Positions 18,189 through 27,725 of a stretch of 64,000 nt of DNA are shown one piece after another. The position numbers were made by a program, and so were the translations under genes. The stretch spans positions 57,228 through 121,227 of the forward strand of contig NZ_CDBT01000020.1 of assembly GCF_000819765.1 (NCBI RefSeq). Reading direction: 5' to 3'. The notes under the pieces are model-generated. The model worked only from the letters and a program-made list of their open reading frames with translations. It ran no database searches and was not told where the DNA came from. Source of the stretch: Aeromonas bivalvium (GTDB taxonomy: Bacteria; Pseudomonadota; Gammaproteobacteria; Enterobacterales; Aeromonadaceae). How positions within the stretch are numbered: the first letter of the stretch is position 1; every line of letters starts with the position of its first letter.

Positions 18189-18282
18189 GACACGCCGAAC
18201 GGCGTCATTTCCTGCCGATATCTCGTCCATCAATTGCTGTTTTCTTGTCTGCCCATCCCGCCACGGGATAGCCCGGTGCGCC
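18189..18282 (+). promoter_or_regulatory. mgtE expression platform: leader stem-loops
   Basis: Between the M-box and the mgtE start there are three possible hairpins: ATGAC(AC)GCCG-AA-CGGCGTCAT near 18188-18208, ATCCCG-CCA-CGGGAT near 18256-18270 and CCCGG-TGCG-CCGGG near 18273-18286. The first could be a terminator but has no strong T run. The last two are just before the AGAGG ribosome site, so translational control is equally possible. Confidence 0.4.
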
Positions 18283-18305
18283 GGGACCACAGAGGCTCAT
18301 TCGTG

Positions 18306-19646
18306 ATGAAGAAAACACACCTGTTACTGAACCGCCATCAACTGCTCGACCTGCCGAGCCTGGAAGCCTGGCTCGACAACGAGCTGGCCCCGGATGCGCG
18401 GGCCGATCAACTGCTCGCCCTGCGCCAGGAAGAGCTCAACTGCCTGTTCGACACTCTGGGTCCGAGAAGCGCCCGTCTGCTCTCCATGCTCGCCACCCGC
18501 TGCGGCGCCCGGCTCCTGCTGCGTCTGCACCCGAGCGTGCTGGCCCTGGCACAGGCCAAGGTGGTACGCCGGGATCTGCTGGCCATGGTGCGCAGCCTCG
18601 GCAAGCGGGATCGCGCCACCCTGATGGCGAACCTGCCCCAGGCGGTGGCCACCCAGCTCGAGGGCTTGCTGCGCTGGCCGAGCGAGTCGGTGGGGGCCCA
18701 TATGCGCCATGACTTCTTCACCCTCAAGGGGGAGGAGTCCATCGCCCGCGCCCGGCAGCGCACCCATGACGCCTGGGACAATGCCGAGGTGTTTCAGGAT
18801 ATCTATGTGATGGACGAGGAGGGGCGGCTGCTGGGCGCCCTCTCCCTCAAGGCGCTGCTGGTGGCCGATCCCGAGCAGAGGGTCGGCGAGCTGATGGAGT
18901 CCGATCTCATCCGCCTCGACGCCCGCATGGATCAGGAACTGGCGGCCCGGATTCTGGTGGAGCGAGACCTGCTCTCCCTGCCGGTGGAGTGCGATGGTCG
19001 TCTGCTTGGCATCTTCCACCTGGACGATGCCGCCGACATTCTGGAGCTCGAATCCACTGAGGATGCCGAGTTGCAGGGCGGCTCGTCCCCCCTCGATATC
19101 CCCTATCTGCACGCCACCCCCTGGCAGCTGTGGCGCAAGCGCATTGCCTGGCTGCTGATCCTGTTCGTGGCCGAGGCCTACACGGGCACTGTGCTGCGGG
19201 CATTCGAGGAGCAGCTGGAGGCGGCCATCGCCCTGGCCTTCTTCATTCCGCTCCTGATCGGCACCGGCGGCAACAGTGGCACCCAGATCACCACCACCCT
19301 GGTGCGGGCCATGGCGGTGGGGGAGGTCTCCCTGCGCAATCTCGGCACAGTGCTGCGCAAGGAGATCTCCACCGCCATGCTGGTGTCGGCGGCCATCGCC
19401 CTGGCGGCCTGGGTACGGGCCTGGAGCCTGGGGGTCGGCATGGAGGTGGGCCTGGTGGTGACCCTCACCATCATCGCCATCGTGCTGTGGAGCGCCATCG
19501 TCGCCTCCATCATCCCCTTGCTGCTGCGCCGCCTTCGGATGGATCCGGCGGTGGTGTCGGCCCCCTTCATCTCCACCCTGGTGGATGGCACCGGCCTCAT
19601 CATCTACTTCGAGATTGCCAAGCTGATCCTGCCCGAACTCAACTGA
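18306..19646 (+). CDS. mgtE: Magnesium transporter MgtE
   Basis: Protein of 446 residues: an N-terminal helical MgtE_N domain (about 20-125), two CBS domains (about 130-250) and a C-terminal five-helix membrane domain (about 275-446) with the signature GTGGNSGTQ at 319-327. It is a Mg2+-gated channel; the cytoplasmic domains sense internal Mg2+. I start at 18306 (MKKTHLLLNRH), nine bases after AGAGG; the frame is open to 18162, but that would run into the riboswitch. A GTG one codon upstream is an alternative start. Regulation is by the M-box leader. Confidence 0.93.
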   Translation: MKKTHLLLNRHQLLDLPSLEAWLDNELAPDARADQLLALRQEELNCLFDTLGPRSARLLSMLATRCGARLLLRLHPSVLALAQAKVVRRDLLAMVRSLGKRDRATLMANLPQAVATQLEGLLRWPSESVGAHMRHDFFTLKGEESIARARQRTHDAWDNAEVFQDIYVMDEEGRLLGALSLKALLVADPEQRVGELMESDLIRLDARMDQELAARILVERDLLSLPVECDGRLLGIFHLDDAADILELESTEDAELQGGSSPLDIPYLHATPWQLWRKRIAWLLILFVAEAYTGTVLRAFEEQLEAAIALAFFIPLLIGTGGNSGTQITTTLVRAMAVGEVSLRNLGTVLRKEISTAMLVSAAIALAAWVRAWSLGVGMEVGLVVTLTIIAIVLWSAIVASIIPLLLRRLRMDPAVVSAPFISTLVDGTGLIIYFEIAKLILPELN

Positions 19647-19659
19647 CGGACGGCAAGCA

Positions 19660-19695
19660 ACGACACAAGGCAGCCCAGGGGCTGCCTTGTGTCGT
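19660..19695. terminator. Bidirectional terminator between mgtE and ppx
   Basis: A 17-bp perfect inverted repeat (ACGACACAAGGCAGCCC with its complement, two-base spacer) lies between the convergent stops of mgtE and ppx. T runs are short, but symmetry and position argue for a shared terminator. Confidence 0.75.
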
Positions 19696-19707
19696 CATGG
19701 CGGCACG

Positions 19708-21198
19708 TCAGGAGAGCTGAAAGTCGAGCCGCCAGCCCTGCTCGGCGCAGTAGGCCTGCTCCTTTTCCAGGTTCTGCATCAGCAGGCGATTCTCCTCGCA
19801 CCAGGGGGCGGGCAGGGTGAGGGTGAGGCTCTCTCCCCGGGCCTTGGCCTGCCAGGGGGGCAGCAGCCCATCGAGGCGCCTGTGGTTGGCGGCCACCGCC
19901 AGGCGCAGGATGCGGATGCAGCGCAGCACCGCCTGCTGGTCGTGGTTGGGCAGGGGGGGCAGATCCCCCAGCTTGAGGGACTTGCGATGGAAGCGGACCA
20001 GGGCCGCCAGCAGGCTCTGATCATCCTGGTTGAAGCCGGGCAGATCGGTGTTGGCCAGGATATAGGCCGAGTGGCGATGGATGCCGCCGTAGTTGATGGC
20101 CAGGCCTATTTCGTGCAGCTGGGCGGCCCAGCGCAAGATGGCGCGATAGGGATCGGCTTCGAGCTGCCAGTCGGGGGCCAGCAGATCGAACAGGGCGAGG
20201 GCGCTGGCCTCGACCCGGGCCGCCTGACTGCCATCGATGCGGTAGTGGCTCGCCAGGGCCAGGGCGGTGCGCTCGCGAATGTCGTGGTGCTGCAGCCGCT
20301 CCTCGAACTCGTAGAGCAGCCCCTCGCGCAGGGCGCCATCGGAGTAATCCATTCGCTCGATGGGCAAGGCGTCGAACAGGGCGGTAAGGATGGCGACGGC
20401 GGCGACGAACACCTCCTGGCGCTCGCTGGGCAGGCCATCGAACCTGAGGGCGCTCACCTTCTTGTGGCCGAGGATGCGCCCGCTCAGGCGCGCCAGCGCC
20501 TCCCGGGTAATGCCCCCCTCGGTCAGTCCCTCCTGCACCAGGACGTCATGAACGGTGCGAATGGAGCCCGAGCTGCCGAGGCAACTCTGCCAGCCCAGAG
20601 TGCGGTACTGCTCCCGCACCGGGTCGAGCTGATGGCGGGCCGCCAGCACGGCCGCCTCGAACTGGGATGGCCCCAGCTTGCCGGCGGGGAAGAACTGCTG
20701 GGTGAAGCTGACGCAGCCCATCTTGCGGCTGGTGAGGGCCAGGGGGGAGAACCCCTCGCCGATGATGAGCTCGGTGCTGCCGCCGCCTATGTCCACCACC
20801 AGCACCCGTCCCTCCAGGTGCTGGGTGTGGGCCACCCCCTGATAGATGAGGCGCGCCTCCTCCTGGCCGCTGATGATCTCGATGGGATGGTTGAGCACCT
20901 TGGCCGCCTCGCGCACGAAGTCGCGGGCGTTGCTGGCCCGGCGCAAGGTATAGGTGCCGGCGATGCGGATCTGATCCGGCTTGATGTTGGTGAGGCGCTC
21001 GGCGAACAGGGCGAGGCAGTCGAGGCCCCGCGCCATGGCCTGGGGCGACATGTTGCGCCCCTCGTCCATGCCCTCCGCCAGCCTGACCCGCTCCTTGATC
21101 CGGTCGATGATCTGCATGCGCCCGTCGGTGAGACGGGCGATCACCATATGAAAGCTGTTGGAGCCGAGATCGACGGCGGCGTAGAGACTAGTGTCCAT
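19708..21198 (-). CDS. ppx: Exopolyphosphatase Ppx (Ppx/GppA family)
   Basis: Degrades polyphosphate from the ends, releasing phosphate. The 496 residues contain the actin-fold phosphate loops [17 protein letters not shown] (about 7-23) and [15 protein letters not shown] (about 130-144), and a C-terminal HD-like region (from about 310). GppA has the same fold and also acts on pppGpp, but direct linkage to ppk1 favours Ppx. Its start lies inside the 3' end of ppk1 (11-base overlap), so translation is coupled. Confidence 0.92.
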   Translation of the reverse strand: MDTSLYAAVDLGSNSFHMVIARLTDGRMQIIDRIKERVRLAEGMDEGRNMSPQAMARGLDCLALFAERLTNIKPDQIRIAGTYTLRRASNARDFVREAAKVLNHPIEIISGQEEARLIYQGVAHTQHLEGRVLVVDIGGGSTELIIGEGFSPLALTSRKMGCVSFTQQFFPAGKLGPSQFEAAVLAARHQLDPVREQYRTLGWQSCLGSSGSIRTVHDVLVQEGLTEGGITREALARLSGRILGHKKVSALRFDGLPSERQEVFVAAVAILTALFDALPIERMDYSDGALREGLLYEFEERLQHHDIRERTALALASHYRIDGSQAARVEASALALFDLLAPDWQLEADPYRAILRWAAQLHEIGLAINYGGIHRHSAYILANTDLPGFNQDDQSLLAALVRFHRKSLKLGDLPPLPNHDQQAVLRCIRILRLAVAANHRRLDGLLPPWQAKARGESLTLTLPAPWCEENRLLMQNLEKEQAYCAEQGWRLDFQLS

Positions 21199-23260
21199 GG
21201 GGGTCTGACTCGATGCGTTTGAGGTAGTCGTAAATCGCGACCTGGGAGCGGATCTTGCGGCGATTGCCCCGCTTCACGTACTCGTTCTGCTGCTCGGCAT
21301 CGATGACCCGCGCCTTGCAGGTGTCGCTCAGCTGCAGATCGAGGATGTCGAGGATGCGTTGCTTGAGCCGTTCGTCATAGACGGGGGTGGCCACCTCGAT
21401 GCGGCCGTCGATGTTGCGGCTCATCCAGTCGGCGCTGGAGATGTAGAGCTGCACATTGCCCTTGTTGTGGAACACCATGACCCTGGGGTGCTCGAGGAAG
21501 CGGTCTATGATGCTGATGACCCGGATGTTGTCACTGAGGCCCGGCACCCCGGGACGCAGGGCGCACATACCGCGCACTATCATCTGGATGGGCACCCCGG
21601 CCTGGCCGGCGGCATAGAGGCGGTTGATGAGGTCTCTGTCCACCAGGTTGTTGATCTTGAGGGTGATGCCGCTGGGCTGGCCCGCCTTGGCGTTGGCCAG
21701 CTCGTTGTCAATCAGCCGGTAGAGCTGGCGTCGGCTGTTGATGGGGGAGACCAGCAGATGGTTGAACTTGTAGCGCCGATACGGATATTCGATGTACTCG
21801 AACACCCCCTCCACCTCGGCGGTGATGTCCGGGTTGCGGGTCAGCAGGGAGAAGTCGGTGTAGATCTTGGCGGTCTTCTCGTTGAAGTTGCCTGTGCCGA
21901 TATGGGCGTAGCGCACCGCCTCGCCATTTTCGTGGCGGGTGATGAGGCAGAGCTTGGAGTGGATCTTGAGGCTGGGCACCCCGAACACCACCTTGACCCC
22001 GGCATCGGTGAGGATGTTGGCCCAGTCGATGTTGGCCGCCTCGTCGAAGCGGGCCCGCAGCTCCACCACCACGGTCACCTTCTTGCCGTTGTTGGCGGCA
22101 TCGATGAGGGAGTGGATGATGCGCGACTTCTTGGCGACCCGGTAGATATTGATGCGAATGGCGCTGACCGCAGGGTCGAACGCCGCCTGGCGCACCAGCT
22201 CGGTGAAGTGGTGGAACTTGTGATAGGGGTAGTAGAGCAGTATGTCCTGCCTGGCGATGGCATCGAAGGCGTTGACGAAGCCGTCAAAGTCGCGGCATTC
22301 CAGGGCCGGCAGCTTGGGGTTTTCCAGATAGTCCCGGCCTACATTGGGGAAGCCGATGAAATCCTTGAAGTTGTGATAGCGCCCGCCGGACATGATGGCG
22401 TCGTAGGAGCTGATCTGCAGCTTGAGCTTGAGGAAGCTTATCATGGCGGCAGGCATCTCCCGCTCGTAGACAAAGCGCACCGGCATGGCGGTGAGCCGCT
22501 GCTTCAAGCCGTCGCTCATCTTGTCCACCAGGCTGAGGTCGAGCTGATCTGAGAGGTCATACTCGGCATCCCGGGTCAGCTTGACCGCGTAGGCGGCTAT
22601 CTCGTCGTAGTCGAAAAAACCCTTGAACAGGTCGTCCAGACAGAAGCGGATGATGTTGTCCAGGATGATGATCTGCTTCTTGCGGCGGGTGCCCTCGGCG
22701 GGCAGCTGCACGAAGCGGGGCAGATCGTCGGTGGGCACCTCCACCAGGGCGTACTGGATCACCTGGCCCTGCTTCTTCATCTCTACCGCCAGGTAGGTGT
22801 ATTCGTCCTTGAGAAACTTGACCGGGTTGACCTCCTTGTTGAGGAGGATGGGGATGAGGTGGCGCTGCACCTTCTCCCGGAAGAAGACCCGCAGCCACTG
22901 CTGTATCGATTCGGAGAGCTGGCCCTCGTTGACCAGAAAGATGTTGTGGCGGGCCAGGGCGATCAGCAACTCCTTGTAGGTGTTGTCAAACGCCTCGCCG
23001 AGCGCCATCACCTTCTGCTGGATGGCCCGCAGCAACACCTTGGCGTCGTCATCGCCGCCGTGCACCTCGTTGATGAGGATGCGGCGCTTCACCTCCGAGA
23101 CCCGCACCTTGAAAAACTCGTCCTGGTTGGAGGAGAAGATGCCGAGAAAACGGATCCGCTCGATGAGCGGTACCGTCTTGTCCATCGCCTCCTGCAATAC
23201 CCTCTCGTTGAAAGAGAGCCAACTCAGTTCTTTCTCTTCATACAACTTGTCGGTGCTCAT
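21188..23260 (-). CDS. ppk1: Polyphosphate kinase Ppk1
   Basis: Makes polyphosphate reversibly from ATP. The 690 residues match the family length. Two histidines 19 residues apart, at about 434 (KIHSKL) and 453 ([12 protein letters not shown]), correspond to the catalytic pair known for E. coli PPK; the C-terminal domain holds [21 protein letters not shown]. First gene of a ppk1-ppx unit with a striking Pho-box array upstream, which fits phosphate-starvation control by PhoB. Confidence 0.95.
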   Translation of the reverse strand: MSTDKLYEEKELSWLSFNERVLQEAMDKTVPLIERIRFLGIFSSNQDEFFKVRVSEVKRRILINEVHGGDDDAKVLLRAIQQKVMALGEAFDNTYKELLIALARHNIFLVNEGQLSESIQQWLRVFFREKVQRHLIPILLNKEVNPVKFLKDEYTYLAVEMKKQGQVIQYALVEVPTDDLPRFVQLPAEGTRRKKQIIILDNIIRFCLDDLFKGFFDYDEIAAYAVKLTRDAEYDLSDQLDLSLVDKMSDGLKQRLTAMPVRFVYEREMPAAMISFLKLKLQISSYDAIMSGGRYHNFKDFIGFPNVGRDYLENPKLPALECRDFDGFVNAFDAIARQDILLYYPYHKFHHFTELVRQAAFDPAVSAIRINIYRVAKKSRIIHSLIDAANNGKKVTVVVELRARFDEAANIDWANILTDAGVKVVFGVPSLKIHSKLCLITRHENGEAVRYAHIGTGNFNEKTAKIYTDFSLLTRNPDITAEVEGVFEYIEYPYRRYKFNHLLVSPINSRRQLYRLIDNELANAKAGQPSGITLKINNLVDRDLINRLYAAGQAGVPIQMIVRGMCALRPGVPGLSDNIRVISIIDRFLEHPRVMVFHNKGNVQLYISSADWMSRNIDGRIEVATPVYDERLKQRILDILDLQLSDTCKARVIDAEQQNEYVKRGNRRKIRSQVAIYDYLKRIESDPHGH

Positions 23261-23302
23261 CTATGCCTCTGCTTATCCCATCCCATGGGTGAATGGGCCT
23301 CA

Positions 23303-23335
23303 TTAGATGACGTTTTTATGACAATTTAATGACGA
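23303..23335 (-). promoter_or_regulatory. Pho box: three 11-bp repeats upstream of ppk1
   Basis: On the minus strand the sequence reads TCGTCAT-TAAA-TTGTCAT-AAAA-ACGTCAT-CTAA: three 7-mers close to the PhoB consensus CTGTCAT, each followed by a four-base A/T-rich spacer, at an exact 11-base period. The last repeat ends about 45 bases before the ppk1 start, where a PhoB-activated promoter would replace the -35 box. Confidence 0.82.
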
Positions 23336-23340
23336 CCCCA

Positions 23341-23853
23341 TCAATCTTCCGCGTCTTGATCGATGTCGACCACCAGGTCGTCCGAGAGGGACTCCAGGGA
23401 TTCGATCAGGGTCGAGAGCGCGAGGCCCTGGGGCAGGGAGACCAGGGTATGGGCATAGAAGAGGGGCGCACCCGAGTGGGGGGCGGCCTCGCAGCCCGTG
23501 GTCAGATCGATGACGTTGGCCCCGAGCTGGCGCAATATGCTCGCCACCTCGTGCACTATGCCGGGTCTGTCATTGCCGGTGACCGTCAGCATCAGCTGGC
23601 GTTCCGGCTCGGCGCCGAGCACCCCTTCGGCGAAGCTCACCTTGAGCCCGTCCAGCAGGGAGAGGGCCTCGCACAGGGGGCGATAGTGACTCTCGTCCAC
23701 GCCGACCTGGAGGATGCCGGCAAACTGACCGGCCAGCTCGCTCATGGAACTGGCCAGCCAGTTGCCCCCCTGGGCGCTGATGAGGGAGGCCAGCTCTTCC
23801 ACTATGCCGGGTCTGTCCGTGCCGATGACGGTGACTACCAATTGCTTTTGCAT
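23341..23853 (-). CDS. gcvR: ACT-domain regulator, GcvR-like
   Basis: Protein of 170 residues made of two ACT domains (about 3-75 and 88-165), each starting with a ligand-site motif (TVIGTDRPGIVEELA and TVTGNDRPGIVHEVA). This is the architecture of GcvR, which represses the glycine-cleavage operon by binding GcvA when glycine is low. No gcv gene is in the window, so the exact function is inferred from family. The gap to ppk1 contains only the Pho box. Confidence 0.8.
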   Translation of the reverse strand: MQKQLVVTVIGTDRPGIVEELASLISAQGGNWLASSMSELAGQFAGILQVGVDESHYRPLCEALSLLDGLKVSFAEGVLGAEPERQLMLTVTGNDRPGIVHEVASILRQLGANVIDLTTGCEAAPHSGAPLFYAHTLVSLPQGLALSTLIESLESLSDDLVVDIDQDAED

Positions 23854-23985
23854 CCTGCTCTCCTTGTGTGTGAGTCCATGTCATTGTGCCTGCCGTTGCA
23901 GGCCAGATGAACCCCCTGGCGGGGGCAAAACCGAAATTCTTCTGCCTGCCCCGCGTCCCGGTGGCACTGGCATGAGGGATAGGGG

Positions 23986-24013
23986 TTGTCGCGTCTGGCT
24001 GTGGTAATATTAT
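23986..24013 (+). promoter_or_regulatory. Possible sigma-70 promoter
   Basis: TTGTCG, 16 bases, TATTAT, located 34 bases before the DUF2726 protein. Good -10, moderate -35. Confidence 0.5.
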
Positions 24014-24046
24014 GCCCCTCTTTATGACTGTCGGATTGTTCCATCC

Positions 24047-24976
24047 ATGAATGCCCTGCTGTTGCCCGGCCTGCTCCTGCTGGCCCTGGTTCTTGTCCTG
24101 CTGATCTGGCGTGCCCGCCGTGCCAGGGTCGTCTCCTGCACCCTGCAAGAGACACTCATGTCCCCCGAGCGCCACCGTGAATTCGATGCGTTGCAGACCC
24201 TGCTGCAGGGGGAGGTCAGGCTGTTTACCCACGTCCGGCTCAAGGATGTGTTGCAACCTGGCAAGGGGGTCGGCAAGGGCAAGTGGCAAAAGCAGCTGCA
24301 GGCCCTGGGGGACAGGCAGTTTGATTATCTGCTCTGTCATCCCGAGGATCTCTCCCTGCTCTGCGCCCTGGAGCGACTGGCGCCGGGGCAGGGCAAGCGT
24401 CGGCCGAGCCGGGATCGCTGGTTGATGGCCCTGTGCGAGCGCGCCAGCCTGCCGCTGCTGGTGCTGGAAGGGGGCGAGCAGGGGGATCTGGAGGAGCTCA
24501 AGGAGAGGGTGCTGGCCCTGCTGGCCGAGGAGGAGGCGTCCCTGGAGACGCCGCTCTCCCCCGGGGGCGAGCGGCGCGAACCCACCTTCAATCCCGATGC
24601 CCTGGCATCGGTCGAGCTGGAGGAGACCCCCAGGGCCGGAGGGCGGGAGGAGCGGCCGTCGCCACGCCCTGCCGTGCGGGTCAGGGGCAAGCGCCACGAG
24701 CGGGCGCCGCAGCATGACCCAGCCCTTGGACCGCTCAGTGCCGCGCCGCTCGCCGCGCAAGACGAGGCGCCCCTGGCCACCTTCAGCGCCCTGCCCGGGG
24801 AAGAGGAGGCCGATTCCGCCGAACCGGCGGCAGCACCCCATGCTTGTCCCCGCTGCACCGCCCCCTTGCAGGCGCGCGAGGCGCGCAAGGGCCCCTATGC
24901 CGGCAAGCAGTTTCTGACCTGCACCCGTTTTCCCGAGTGCCGCTACGCGAGCCTCAAACAGACGCTGGAACCCTGA
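24047..24976 (+). CDS. Membrane-anchored DUF2726 protein with C4 zinc finger
   Basis: Protein of 309 residues in three parts: one N-terminal membrane helix (about 4-22, LLLPGLLLLALVLVLLIW), a DUF2726 domain (about 28-170, REFDALQTLLQGEVRLFTHV and the FDYLLCH motif), and after a low-complexity linker a C-terminal topoisomerase-type C4 zinc ribbon (about 264-305, CPRCTAPL...CTRFPEC). DUF2726 is related to nuclease-like folds; the function is unknown. The zinc ribbon suggests nucleic-acid contact near the membrane. It has its own promoter and stands alone before flrA. Confidence 0.75.
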   Translation: MNALLLPGLLLLALVLVLLIWRARRARVVSCTLQETLMSPERHREFDALQTLLQGEVRLFTHVRLKDVLQPGKGVGKGKWQKQLQALGDRQFDYLLCHPEDLSLLCALERLAPGQGKRRPSRDRWLMALCERASLPLLVLEGGEQGDLEELKERVLALLAEEEASLETPLSPGGERREPTFNPDALASVELEETPRAGGREERPSPRPAVRVRGKRHERAPQHDPALGPLSAAPLAAQDEAPLATFSALPGEEEADSAEPAAAPHACPRCTAPLQAREARKGPYAGKQFLTCTRFPECRYASLKQTLEP

Positions 24977-25059
24977 GGCCGGACCACAGAAAAGGATCTG
25001 ATTGAATACTCTTGTTGCGACTATGCTTGCCAGGACACACTCTGGCGCGACAGTTTTTG

Positions 25060-25096
25060 ACAAGGCGCCGGAATTTTGGCAGTTTGTGCGCCTTGT
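25060..25096 (+). promoter_or_regulatory. Inverted repeat upstream of flrA
   Basis: ACAAGGCGC at 25060-25068 pairs with GCGCCTTGT at 25088-25096, with a 19-base spacer and an overlapping TTGACA hexamer (25057-25062). It could be an operator or part of the flrA promoter. The TATAAC at 25129-25134 is a possible -10 but does not match that -35 spacing. Confidence 0.35.
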
Positions 25097-25164
25097 GACC
25101 ATGGCTCCCCTGGCAGGGCATGGACGGGTATAACAAAAACACATGGTCGAGAGGGAAGGTTATG

Positions 25165-26583
25165 ATGGCAATGGGCGTGCTGATAGTGGATTCGGATGTC
25201 GCTAGACGCCAGCAGCTGGGCACAGTGCTCTCCTTCATGGGACTGCCCTGGCAGGAGGTGGCTCCCGCGGATCTGGACATGGCCATAGAGGCGTCGAGCC
25301 CCCTGCAAGGGGTGCTGATAGGCGAGCTGGCGGATCGTCCCTTGAGCACGCTGCTCGAGCAGTATCCCCGTACCCCCTTCGTCTCCCTGGTCGAAACCGA
25401 GCTGCCCAACAGCAACTTCATCGGTGTGGCCGAGGCGCCCTTCTCCTACGAATCCCTGACCCGGCACCTGCACTTCTGTCAGGCGTTCGTCTCCCTGCAT
25501 CCCAGACAGCAGACCCATGACAAGGGGCAGACCCTGCTGCGCCTGCTGGTGGGCAAGGGCAAGGGGATCCAGGAGGTGCGTCGCCTCATCGGCCAGGTGG
25601 CCCAGACGGATGCCAACGTGCTGATCCTCGGCGAGTCCGGCACCGGCAAGGAGGTGGTGGCCCGCGCCATCCATGAACTCTCCGGCCGTGCCGACGGCCC
25701 CTTCGTGCCCATCAACTGCGGCGCCATCCCGGCCGAACTGCTGGAAAGCGAGCTGTTTGGCCACGAGAAGGGCGCCTTCACCGGCGCCATCGCGGCGCGG
25801 CGCGGCCGCTTCGAGCTGGCTCAGGGGGGCACCCTCTTTCTCGACGAGATAGGGGACATGCCGATGCCGATGCAGGTCAAGCTGCTGCGGGTGCTGCAGG
25901 AGCGGCTGTTCGACAGGGTCGGCGGCGGCAAACCCATCCAGGCGGATGTGCGCATCATTGCGGCCACCCACCGGGATCTGGAGGCCATGATCCGCACCCA
26001 GGAGTTTCGCGAGGATCTCTATTACCGCCTCAACGTCTTCCCCATAGAGACGCCGCCGCTGCGGGATCGGGCCGATGATATCCCGCTGCTGCTGCAAGAG
26101 CTGCTCAATCGCCACTCGGAGCAGCACCAGGGCTTCATTCGTCTGACCCAGCGCGCCATGGAGTCCCTGATGCAGTACCCCTGGCCCGGCAACGTGCGCG
26201 AGCTCTCCAACCTGCTCGAGCGCCTGCTGATCCTCTATCCCCAGCAGATAGTGGACGTCGCCGACTTGCCGAGCCGTTACCGCCTGCTGCCCTGTGAGCC
26301 GCGAGATGCGCGCCTGACCGAGATGGATGAGCGCGATGCCCTGGCCGCCGTGTTCCAGGATCCCCCCGAGCTGGTGGTCGGTGCGTCGGGCAGCAACCTG
26401 ATGCAGCTTCCCCAGGAGGGGGTCAATCTCAAGGAGATGCTGGCCGACCTGGAGGTGGAGCTGATCCGCCAGGCCCTGGAGTCCCAGGAGGGGGTGGTGG
26501 CCCGGGCCGCCGATCTGCTCGGCATGCGGCGTACCACCCTGGTAGAGAAGATGAAAAAATATGGCATGAGCAAGGAGGCCTAG
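25165..26583 (+). CDS. flrA: Sigma-54-dependent flagellar master regulator FlrA
   Basis: Enhancer-binding protein of about 472 residues, like Vibrio FlrA and Pseudomonas FleQ: an N-terminal receiver-like FleQ domain (about 5-110), an AAA+ domain with Walker A GESGTGKE near residue 156, GAFTGA at 203-208, and a C-terminal Fis-type HTH (about 435-465, [20 protein letters not shown]). It opens sigma-54 promoters of the next tier, including flrBC. Three close ATGs (25162, 25165, 25171) compete; 25165 has the best spacing from GAAGG. The frame is open to 25120. Confidence 0.9.
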   Translation: MAMGVLIVDSDVARRQQLGTVLSFMGLPWQEVAPADLDMAIEASSPLQGVLIGELADRPLSTLLEQYPRTPFVSLVETELPNSNFIGVAEAPFSYESLTRHLHFCQAFVSLHPRQQTHDKGQTLLRLLVGKGKGIQEVRRLIGQVAQTDANVLILGESGTGKEVVARAIHELSGRADGPFVPINCGAIPAELLESELFGHEKGAFTGAIAARRGRFELAQGGTLFLDEIGDMPMPMQVKLLRVLQERLFDRVGGGKPIQADVRIIAATHRDLEAMIRTQEFREDLYYRLNVFPIETPPLRDRADDIPLLLQELLNRHSEQHQGFIRLTQRAMESLMQYPWPGNVRELSNLLERLLILYPQQIVDVADLPSRYRLLPCEPRDARLTEMDERDALAAVFQDPPELVVGASGSNLMQLPQEGVNLKEMLADLEVELIRQALESQEGVVARAADLLGMRRTTLVEKMKKYGMSKEA

Positions 26584-26639
26584 GGTCAAGCCCTTGACGC
26601 CATATTTTTAACTGCATGATTTATATCAAATAAATCACA

Positions 26640-26655
26640 TGGCATAGAATTTGAA
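26640..26655 (+). promoter_or_regulatory. Candidate sigma-54 promoter of flrBC
   Basis: TGGCATAGAATTTGAA keeps the -24 GG, CA and -12 TTG at correct spacing, but the -12 GC is GA. It lies 36 bases before flrB, where a FlrA-dependent promoter is expected from Vibrio. Confidence 0.5.
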
Positions 26656-26690
26656 TAACCTGATCGCATTCTTTGTTTGAGGTCAGGTTT

Positions 26691-27725
26691 ATGACGAGCC
26701 AGCAGCAAGACAACCCGGTCCAGTCCCACGAAGTCAGTCAGCTCTATGCCATCTTCACGGCATTGCCGACCGGGGTGCTCCTGCTCGACGGTCAGGGGAT
26801 CATCACCCGGGCCAATCCCGCCGCCCATGCCCTGCTCGGCGAGCCCCTGGAGGGGATGAGCTGGCGTGCCATCATAGGGCGCTGCTTCGAGCCACGGGAC
26901 GACGATGGCCACGAGATCTCCCTGCGAGATGGCCGCCGGGTGCAGCTCTCGACCCAGCCGCTGCCGGATCAGCCCGGCCAGCTGGTGTTTCTCACCGACC
27001 TCACCGAGACCCGCCGTCTGCAAGACAGGGTCAACCACATGAAACGCCTCTCGGCGTTGGGCAACATGGCGGCCTCCCTGGCCCACCAGATCCGCACCCC
27101 CCTGTCGGCGGCCATGCTCTATGGCGCCAACCTGGCCAACCGCACCCTGAAACCCGAGTCCCGCATCCTGTTTCAGCAGAAGCTGATGGCCAGGCTGCAG
27201 GATCTGGAGAAGCAGATAGGGGACATCTTGCTGTTTGCCCGCAGTGGCGAGAGCCAGGTGGTGGCCCCCCTCTCGGTCCAGGGGCTGCTGGCCGAGGTGC
27301 AGGCCGGCGCCGAGGTCTTCTGTGAACAGCAGGGTTGCCGGTTGCACATGGAGGCGCCCGAGCCGGATCTCTGCCTGCTGGCCAACAGCAGCGCCCTGGC
27401 GGGTGCCATCAACAACCTGATCGCCAACGGTGCCCAGGCGGGCGCCGACTCCCTCATGGTCAGCGCGGTGCGCTGCGACAACCGGGTCGAGCTGAGGGTG
27501 ATAGACAACGGCAAGGGCATGAGCCATCAGCAGCTCGCCCAGATCTTCGAGCCCTTCTTCACCACCCGCAGCCAGGGCACAGGCCTGGGGCTGGCGGTGG
27601 TGCAGTCCGTGGTGCGCGCCCATCAGGGGGAGGTCAAGGTCGCCTCCGTCCCCGGTGACGGCAGCTGCTTCACCCTTTCGTTCCCCTTGCATCAACAGCC
27701 GCAGCAGCTTGGAGGTGTCGCATGA
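26691..27725 (+). CDS. flrB: Flagellar sensor kinase FlrB
   Basis: Cytosolic histidine kinase of 344 residues with no membrane segment: PAS domain (about 14-80, AIFTALPTGVLLLDGQGIITRANPA broken by its ligand pocket), HisKA with phosphoacceptor H132 (ASLAHQIRTPL) and a HATPase domain (about 225-335) with N and G boxes (IDNGKGM, GTGLGLAVV). It phosphorylates FlrC. Start at 26691 (MTSQQQDN) rather than 18 bases upstream. The stop overlaps flrC (ATGA). Confidence 0.92.
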   Translation: MTSQQQDNPVQSHEVSQLYAIFTALPTGVLLLDGQGIITRANPAAHALLGEPLEGMSWRAIIGRCFEPRDDDGHEISLRDGRRVQLSTQPLPDQPGQLVFLTDLTETRRLQDRVNHMKRLSALGNMAASLAHQIRTPLSAAMLYGANLANRTLKPESRILFQQKLMARLQDLEKQIGDILLFARSGESQVVAPLSVQGLLAEVQAGAEVFCEQQGCRLHMEAPEPDLCLLANSSALAGAINNLIANGAQAGADSLMVSAVRCDNRVELRVIDNGKGMSHQQLAQIFEPFFTTRSQGTGLGLAVVQSVVRAHQGEVKVASVPGDGSCFTLSFPLHQQPQQLGGVA

